Assembly: GCA_035546355.1 (NCBI GenBank)
Contig: DATKEH010000287.1
Coordinates: 1 to 13,951 of the forward strand
Origin: DATKEH01 sp035546355
GTDB taxonomy: Bacteria > Acidobacteriota > Thermoanaerobaculia > Multivoradales > JAIOJS01
Reading direction: 5' to 3'
DNA: 13,951 nt
The notes under the pieces were generated by a model, which was not told where the DNA came from, did not search any database, and was given only the letters and a program-made list of their open reading frames with translations. This document shows, one piece after another, positions 9,175-13,951 of this stretch. Positions within the stretch are counted from its first letter, which is position 1. Every line of letters begins with the position of its first letter. Both the position numbers and the translations under genes were made by a program.

Positions 9175-9184
9175 TTCACGGGTC
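9164..9184 (+). repeat. Imperfect tandem repeat of TTCA(G)CGGGTC
   Basis: TTCAGCGGGTC (9164-9174) is followed directly by TTCACGGGTC (9175-9184). A further CGGGTC occurs at 9125-9130, inside the end of the permease gene. The repeat shares bases with the hairpin above. It may be a by-product of that stem or a small regulatory repeat. Confidence 0.4.
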
Positions 9185-9200
9185 ATCTGCTGCCCCTCCC

Positions 9201-9221
9201 GCTGCCGGTCCTATCGGCAGC
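9201..9221 (+). other. Stem-loop in the leader of the protease gene
   Basis: GCTGCCG (9201-9207) and CGGCAGC (9215-9221) are exact complements around a 7-base loop. A weaker pair, CAACTC (9230-9235) and GAGTTG (9249-9254), follows. They lie in the 204-base gap between permease and protease. No T-run follows either and no known riboswitch was recognised. Confidence 0.35.
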
Positions 9222-9339
9222 CCTCCTCACAACTCACTCACCTGTAGAGAGTTGGCCGCGCCTCGTCGGCCTGGTCCGGGGCTTGCTCCCGTCCGCCGCC
9301 AGCGCACCGTGCTGCCGACCCGTCCGATCCCCTTTTTTC

Positions 9340-9346
9340 GGAGGAA
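9340..9346 (+). promoter_or_regulatory. Strong ribosome-binding site that fixes the protease start
   Basis: GGAGGAA lies 7 bases before the GTG at 9354. The same frame is open back to 9252, but only the GTG start gives a clean signal peptide, so this site decides the start. A T6 run sits just upstream of it. Confidence 0.75.
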
Positions 9347-9353
9347 CCATCCC

Positions 9354-11765
9354 GTGATACGAACGCTCCTCGCCGCCATCCTCATCCTCGTCCCCGCCGC
9401 CGGCGCGGCCTGGGCCCAGGCCGGCTCCGTAGAGGTCCGCGCGCGCGACGCCCGCGGCGTGCCGACCTTCCTCGCCGGCGATCTCGGCACCCTCGGCGCG
9501 GACGCCGCCTCGGGGGCCCGCGCCGCGGTACGCTCCCACGCCGGGCTGCTCGGCGCCAGCGGGCGCGAGACCTTCGAGGTGCGCTCCGTCACCCACGACG
9601 AGCTCGGCCAGGCGCACGTCAGGCTGCAGCAGACCCTGGCCGGCAGGCGCGTGTACGGGGGCGACGTCGTCGTCCACGGCGACGCCGCCGGGCGGGTCTT
9701 CGCCCTCAACGGCCGCATCGCTGCGGAGGACGGGCTGTCCAGCCGCCGCCCTCGACTCGACCCGGCGCGGGCGGTGGTGGACGCGGCCGCCGAGATCGGC
9801 ATCTACCGCTGGCAACCGGCCGACGAGCCGGAGCTGGCGTACTGGGTCGACGCCGATACCGCGGCGACCCTGGTGTGGACCGTCCTCGCCCGCTACCGCG
9901 ACGGCGAGGGCAATCCGCGCCTCGACCGCCTGTTCGTCGACGCCGAGAGCGGCCGGCTGGTGGCCACCGACTCGGTCTACCAGTACGCCCGCAACCGGCG
10001 CACCTACACCGCCAACAACGGCACTTCGCTGCCCGGCAGCCTGGTGCTCACCGAGACTTCGGGCTCGACTTCCGACGCCGCCATCAACGCCGCCCACACC
10101 TACGCCGGCGTCACCTACGACTACTACCTCGGCGTCCACGGCCGCGACTCCTTCGACGGCGCCGGCGCCACCATCACCTCCACCGTCCACTACTCGAGCA
10201 ACTACAACAACGCCTTCTGGAATGGCTCGCAGATGGTGTACGGCGACGGCGACGGCACCACCTTCACCCACCTGTCCAAGGCCCTCGACGTCGATGCCCA
10301 CGAGCTGACCCACGCGGTCACCGACTACACCGCCGACCTCGTCTACCAGAAGGAGCCGGGGGCGCTGAACGAGGGGATGTCGGACGTCTTCGCGGCCGCC
10401 GCCGAGGCCTGGTACCGGGGAGGCATCGACGCCAACACCTGGAAGATCGGCGAGGACATCTACACCCCCGGCACCGCCGGCGACGCCCTGCGCTACATGG
10501 ACGACCCCACCGCCGACGGCTACAGCCGCGACTACTACCCCGAGCGCCTCTACTCGGGCAGCTGCACGCCGTCGCAGAGCAACGACTACTGCGGCGTGCA
10601 CGGCAACTCGGGCATCGCCAACCTCGCCTTCCAGCTGCTGGTGTCCGGCGGCACCCACCCGCGCGGCAAGACCTCGGTGAGCGTGCCGGCCCTCGGCATG
10701 GCCAAGGCGGAGCGGATCTTCTATCGCGCCCTTACCCTCTACATGACCTCGTCGACCACCTTCGAGGGCGCCCGCACCGCGACGGCGCAGGCCGCCACGG
10801 ACCTCTACGGGAGCACCGAGACGGCGGCCGTGCACAAGGCATGGGACGCCGTCGGCGTGCCGGGTACGAGCGGCGGCGGCAGCGCGGAGCTGCAGAACGG
10901 CGTGCCGGTGAGCAACCTGTCGGGAGCCAGCGGCAGCGAGCAGCGCTGGACGATGGCGGTACCCTCCGGCGCCAGCAACCTCGTCTTCCAGATCTCCGGC
11001 GGCAGCGGCGACGCCGACCTCTACGTCAAGTACGGCACCGCCCCCACCACCTCGAGCTGGGACTGCCGCCCCTACAGGAACGGCAACAGCGAGAGCTGCA
11101 GTTGGGCCTCCCCCAGCGCCGGCACCTGGCACGTCATGCTGCGCGGCTACACCAGCTACTCCGGCGTGACCCTGCAGGGGTCCTACGCGACCGCCGCGCC
11201 CAACAACCCGCCCACCGCGAGCTTCACCTTCACCACCAGTGGCCTCACCGCCAGCTTCACCGACGCCAGCAGCGACTCCGACGGCACCATCGCCTCGCGT
11301 AGCTGGAGCTTCGGCGACGGCACCACGTCGACGTCGACCAACCCCAGCAAGACCTACGCTGCCGGCGGCATCTACACGGTGACGCTGACGGTGACCGACG
11401 ACGACGGCGCCACCGCCAGCACCTCCAAGAGCGTGACGGTCACCGCACCGGCCCCGAGCTGCGACGGCACGCTGTACACCGGCACCCTGTCGGGCACCGG
11501 CGACTACGACCTCCACCCCGACGGTACCTACTACTACAGCAGCCGCTCCGGCTACCACACCGGCACGCTCGACGGTCCGTCTGGGCCGGACTTCGACCTG
11601 CGCCTGTACAAGTGGTCCGGCTCGTCGTGGGGCCTGGTCAAGAGCTCCCTGGGCTCGACGGCGGACGAGTACATCAACTACTACGGCTCTTCCGGGTACT
11701 ACTACTGGAAGATCGACTCCTACAGCGGCTCGGGCAGCTACACGTTCTGCCTGAAGAGGCCCTGA
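9354..11765 (+). CDS. Secreted M4 (thermolysin-family) metalloprotease with PPC and PKD domains
   Basis: This is an 803-residue extracellular zinc endopeptidase precursor. A Sec signal peptide (residues 1-21, likely cut after AWA) is followed by an inhibitory propeptide of FTP/PepSY type to about residue 210. The catalytic domain spans about 215-503: HELTH (316-320), the third zinc ligand E340 in GALNEGMSD exactly 20 residues after H320 as in thermolysin, and H416 in YCGVHGNSG as the transition-state histidine. Then come a pre-peptidase C-terminal (PPC) domain (about 512-611, with DADLYVKYG and a probable C571-C582 bridge), a PKD domain (about 618-697, WSFGDGTTST) and a final Tyr/Ser/Gly-rich beta domain (702-803) bracketed by C703 and C799. 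The tail domains may aid folding, substrate binding or export and are often trimmed on maturation. It appears to be a single-gene unit with its own leader and a strong terminator. Activity is inferred from intact motifs. Confidence 0.95.
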   Translation: MIRTLLAAILILVPAAGAAWAQAGSVEVRARDARGVPTFLAGDLGTLGADAASGARAAVRSHAGLLGASGRETFEVRSVTHDELGQAHVRLQQTLAGRRVYGGDVVVHGDAAGRVFALNGRIAAEDGLSSRRPRLDPARAVVDAAAEIGIYRWQPADEPELAYWVDADTAATLVWTVLARYRDGEGNPRLDRLFVDAESGRLVATDSVYQYARNRRTYTANNGTSLPGSLVLTETSGSTSDAAINAAHTYAGVTYDYYLGVHGRDSFDGAGATITSTVHYSSNYNNAFWNGSQMVYGDGDGTTFTHLSKALDVDAHELTHAVTDYTADLVYQKEPGALNEGMSDVFAAAAEAWYRGGIDANTWKIGEDIYTPGTAGDALRYMDDPTADGYSRDYYPERLYSGSCTPSQSNDYCGVHGNSGIANLAFQLLVSGGTHPRGKTSVSVPALGMAKAERIFYRALTLYMTSSTTFEGARTATAQAATDLYGSTETAAVHKAWDAVGVPGTSGGGSAELQNGVPVSNLSGASGSEQRWTMAVPSGASNLVFQISGGSGDADLYVKYGTAPTTSSWDCRPYRNGNSESCSWASPSAGTWHVMLRGYTSYSGVTLQGSYATAAPNNPPTASFTFTTSGLTASFTDASSDSDGTIASRSWSFGDGTTSTSTNPSKTYAAGGIYTVTLTVTDDDGATASTSKSVTVTAPAPSCDGTLYTGTLSGTGDYDLHPDGTYYYSSRSGYHTGTLDGPSGPDFDLRLYKWSGSSWGLVKSSLGSTADEYINYYGSSGYYYWKIDSYSGSGSYTFCLKRP

Positions 11766-11791
11766 GCCGCCGCCCCACAGGTCCCGCGCCA

Positions 11792-11828
11792 GGAGGGGGC
11801 CCGGCCGCCGGGCCCCCTCCGCCTTTTT
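11792..11828 (+). terminator. Strong rho-independent terminator of the protease gene
   Basis: A perfect 13-bp stem (GGAGGGGGCCCGG at 11792-11804 and its complement at 11808-11820) closes on a 3-base loop and is followed by GCC and five T residues (11824-11828). It begins 27 bases after the protease stop. The T-run is only on the + strand side, so it mainly protects the convergent carrier gene from protease read-through. Confidence 0.9.
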
Positions 11829-11835
11829 GCCGCGC

Positions 11836-13092
11836 TCAGCTGCCCACGGGCTGCTGGGGCAGGGCGACCGGGCGGTGGCGCCACAGCGGCACCAGCAGGC
11901 CGAGGAAGGCGACCGACAGCAGGGTCGCCAGGCCGAACAGGAAGGGGTAGGAAGTGGCGTCGGCGATGGCGCCCGACACCCAGCCCGCGAGGAGCTTCCC
12001 CCACACCTCCACCGAGGCCAGCAGGGTGTAGTGGGTGGCGCCGATGCGGCGGTCGACGCGGCTCATCATGAAGGCGAAGAGCGCCGTGGTCAGGGCGCCG
12101 CCGAAGAAGTGCTCGGCGCAGGTGACCCACAGCACGCGCTCGGGCGTAGGGGTGACCAGGGTGAGCCACCACTCCCCCGCCACCGGCACCACCCGCAAGC
12201 TGGCGGTCACGGCGAGCGCCGTGAGCAGCGAAGTACGCCCGGCGAGGATGCCGCCGGCGAACGAGCCGACGATCGAGAACAGCATGCCCCAGGTTCCCAC
12301 CCACAGGCCGATCTGCTCGCGGCTGAAGCCGGCGTCGAAGAGCAGGGGCTTGAACATGGTGTCGGCCATGGTCTCGCCCAGCTTGTAGGTGCCGATGAAC
12401 AGCAGCATCCACAGCGCGGGCCGCGACGCCAGCGCCCGCCGCAGCACGGCCAGCACCTCGCCCAGGCGCGGGTGTACCAGCGGCGACGACGGCAGCCGCG
12501 GCTCCTGGTGGTACCGCTCGCGGAACCCGAGGCTCACCGCCAGGGTGGCGGCCACCAGCACCGCCATCGCCAGGAACAGACCCTGCCAGCCGATCCGGCC
12601 GCTGGCCCACACCAACAGACCGCCACCGGTGAGCATCCCTGCCTTGTAACCGACCACCTGCGCGATGTTGCCCTGCCCCAGCTCGGGCAGCTCCAGCAGG
12701 TCGACCGCCAGGCCGTCCACCGCCACGTCGAGAGTGGCGGCGCAGAAGTTCATCGCCAGCACCAGCAGCAGCAGCCCGAGCAGGCCCCGTTCCGGAGGCA
12801 CCAGGGCCGCGGCGGCGCAGCAGGCCGCGAGGGCCACCTGCAGCGGCACGATCCACGACCGCCGGCGTCCGAAACGCGGGGAGCCGAAGCGATCGACCAG
12901 CGGCGCCCACAGCACCTTGAGCGACCAGGGGAGGGCGAGGGCGGTGGCCAGGCCGATGCCGGTCAGCGAAACGCCGTGGGCGCGCAGGTAGAGGGGCAAG
13001 GCGGTCGCCTGGAAGCCGAACGGCAGCCCCTGGACGAAGTACAGCGACCACAGCACGCCCAGCTTGGCGGCGAGTCTCCGGCGGGAGGGCAC
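11836..13092 (-). CDS. Major facilitator of the AmpG/PAT (muropeptide or acetyl-CoA transporter-like) type
   Basis: This is a 418-residue inner-membrane carrier with about 12 hydrophobic segments. Landmarks of the AmpG/PAT family are YFVQGLPFGF near the start (18-27), WSLKVLWAPLVDRFG (56-70), ATLDVAVDGLAVDLL (119-133), the equivalent of the family's Q-D-x-A-x-D-G segment, GNIAQVVGYKAG (141-152) and YKLGETMADTMFKPLL with GFS (236-257). AmpG itself imports cell-wall anhydromuropeptides for recycling; more distant relatives carry other solutes, so the substrate is not settled. The start is GTG (13092-13090) with no obvious ribosome-binding site. A -10-like TAGAAT on the - strand (13106-13101) lies only 8 bases before it, which would make a very short leader. 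It converges with the protease gene and diverges from the TRAP gene. No cell-wall recycling genes are adjacent in the window. Confidence 0.88.
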   Translation of the reverse strand: MPSRRRLAAKLGVLWSLYFVQGLPFGFQATALPLYLRAHGVSLTGIGLATALALPWSLKVLWAPLVDRFGSPRFGRRRSWIVPLQVALAACCAAAALVPPERGLLGLLLLVLAMNFCAATLDVAVDGLAVDLLELPELGQGNIAQVVGYKAGMLTGGGLLVWASGRIGWQGLFLAMAVLVAATLAVSLGFRERYHQEPRLPSSPLVHPRLGEVLAVLRRALASRPALWMLLFIGTYKLGETMADTMFKPLLFDAGFSREQIGLWVGTWGMLFSIVGSFAGGILAGRTSLLTALAVTASLRVVPVAGEWWLTLVTPTPERVLWVTCAEHFFGGALTTALFAFMMSRVDRRIGATHYTLLASVEVWGKLLAGWVSGAIADATSYPFLFGLATLLSVAFLGLLVPLWRHRPVALPQQPVGS

Positions 13093-13139
13093 CGCGGGTG
13101 ATTCTACGGCTGTCGGGGGGTATAGAGTACGAGGGCTCG
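13093..13139. promoter_or_regulatory. Compact divergent promoter region between AmpG-like carrier and TRAP binding protein
   Basis: Only 47 bases separate the two start codons. TATAGA (13121-13126) could be a -10 element for the + strand gene and TAGAAT (13106-13101) one for the - strand gene. GAGGG (13131-13135) is a ribosome-binding site for the ATG at 13140. Matches are by eye and -35 elements would lie within or near the opposite gene. Confidence 0.35.
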
Positions 13140-13951
13140 ATGGCCGACGATCCCCAGCGTCTCACCCGCCGCAGGCTGATCGGCGGAGGCGCCTTGGCGG
13201 CGGGGGCCGCCGCTCTCACCGCCTGCGATGCGCGACGCGAGGCCGACGTCGGCCCGGCCGTGCACACCCGCCGCCGCCTGCAGTGGCGGCTGGTGTCCAG
13301 CTTCCCGCGCGGTCTCGACACCATCTTCGGCAGCTCCGAGGTGCTGGCGGAGCGGGTCTCGGCGCTCACCGAGGGCGACTTCCGCATCCGCGTCTACCCC
13401 GCCGGCGAGATCGTCCCCGGCTTGCAGGTCCTGGATGCGGTGCAACAGGGCACGGTGCAGATGGGACAGACGGCGAGCTACTACTTCATCGGCAAGAGCC
13501 CGGCCCTCGCCTTCGACACCTGCTTCCCGTTCGGGCTGACGGCGCGGGCGCAGGACGCCTGGCTGGACGAAGCCGGGGGGCGCGAGCTGGTGGACCAGCT
13601 GTTCGCGCCGTTCGACGTCGTCACCATGCCGGCCGGCAACACGGGCGCCCAGATGGGTGGGTGGTTCAAACGGCCGATCGAGACCGCCGCCGACGTGCGT
13701 GGGCTCAGGATGCGCATCCCGGGACTCGGCGGCGAGGTGATGGACCGGCTGGGTGCGACGGTGCAGGTGCTGGCCGGCGGCGACATCTTCCCCGCCCTCG
13801 AGAGCGGCACCATCGACGCCACCGAGTGGGTCGGCCCCTACGACGACGAGAAGCTGGGCTTCCACAAGGTGGCCAAGCTCTACTACTACCCGGGGTGGTG
13901 GGAGCCGGGGCCCTCGCTGTCGTTCTACGTCAACCGCCGGCAGTGGGAAAG
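13140..13951 (+). CDS. TRAP transporter solute-binding protein (DctP family, TakP-like), 3' end missing
   Basis: From ATG 13140 the frame is open for 270 codons to the window edge. The start TRRRLIGGG (residues 9-17), then a hydrophobic alanine-rich stretch and the lipobox LTAC with C29, indicates a twin-arginine-exported lipoprotein. The mature part closely follows the DctP subgroup that includes the 2-oxoacid binder TakP: SFPRGLDTIFG (54-64), AGEIVPGLQVLDAVQQGTVQ (88-107), NTGAQMGGWF (167-176), the carboxylate-binding region LRMRIPG (189-195) and EWVGPYDDEKLGF (229-241). Such proteins pass organic acids to a DctQ/DctM membrane pair by sodium gradient; those genes would be expected just downstream, outside the window. 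The full protein is probably about 360-370 residues. GAGGG four bases before the ATG supports the start. A 2-oxoacid or other carboxylate is the likely ligand; the exact solute is unknown. Confidence 0.92.
   Translation, partial: MADDPQRLTRRRLIGGGALAAGAAALTACDARREADVGPAVHTRRRLQWRLVSSFPRGLDTIFGSSEVLAERVSALTEGDFRIRVYPAGEIVPGLQVLDAVQQGTVQMGQTASYYFIGKSPALAFDTCFPFGLTARAQDAWLDEAGGRELVDQLFAPFDVVTMPAGNTGAQMGGWFKRPIETAADVRGLRMRIPGLGGEVMDRLGATVQVLAGGDIFPALESGTIDATEWVGPYDDEKLGFHKVAKLYYYPGWWEPGPSLSFYVNRRQWE

Noticed and set aside
9252..9353. Upstream start for the protease at 9252
   Set aside because: It would add 34 Arg/Pro-rich residues before the signal peptide, and the GTG at 9354 has a GGAGGAA at good spacing.
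9234..11558. 774-codon - strand frame opposite the protease
   Set aside because: Its product is low-complexity Gly/Val/Ala-rich sequence with no recognisable fold; the protease frame has a signal peptide, zinc site and ribosome-binding site.

Overview
The window is strongly GC-rich (about 70% by eye) with tightly packed genes. Ten coding regions can be supported; the first and last run off the ends of the window. Nothing in it fixes the taxonomy. The mix of an aromatic CoA-thioester pathway, a secreted M4 protease with PPC and PKD domains, a zinc ABC transporter, an AmpG-like carrier and a TakP-like TRAP binding protein would suit a GC-rich Gram-negative such as an Acidobacteriota, Myxococcota or proteobacterial lineage. 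That is an inference, made with low confidence.

Region 1 (1-6445) looks like a gene cluster for the aerobic, CoA-thioester route of 2-aminobenzoate (anthranilate) breakdown, the type described from Azoarcus evansii. Four genes run on the + strand: a RidA-family protein (5' end missing), a crotonase-fold enoyl-CoA hydratase/isomerase, an acyl-CoA dehydrogenase, and a fused FAD monooxygenase/Old Yellow Enzyme of the 2-aminobenzoyl-CoA (or salicylyl-CoA) monooxygenase/reductase type. A benzoate/2-aminobenzoate-CoA ligase lies on the - strand and overlaps the fused gene tail-to-tail by 29 bases. The likely flow is as follows. The ligase activates the aromatic acid. The fused flavoenzyme hydroxylates and then reduces the ring. 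The dehydrogenase and crotonase carry on beta-oxidation-like ring cleavage. The RidA-like protein may deal with an enamine intermediate. The 3-hydroxyacyl-CoA dehydrogenase and thiolase that such a route would need are not in the window.

Region 2 (6446-9149) starts from a 109-base divergent gap shared with the ligase. It holds a three-gene metal ABC transporter operon in the order binding lipoprotein, ATPase, permease, most likely for zinc.

Region 3 (9150-11828) has a 204-base leader with hairpins and a short tandem repeat. It is followed by a secreted thermolysin-family (M4) protease with PPC, PKD and an extra C-terminal beta domain, closed by a very strong intrinsic terminator.

Region 4 (11836-13951) holds a - strand AmpG/PAT-type major facilitator and, divergent from it across 47 bases, the start of a TRAP-transporter solute-binding protein with a twin-arginine lipoprotein signal. 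No RNA gene, CRISPR array, insertion sequence or phage gene was seen. The most unusual points are the RidA-family protein lacking the usual active-site arginine, the repeat-like insert in the linker of the fused flavoenzyme, and the convergent gene overlap.
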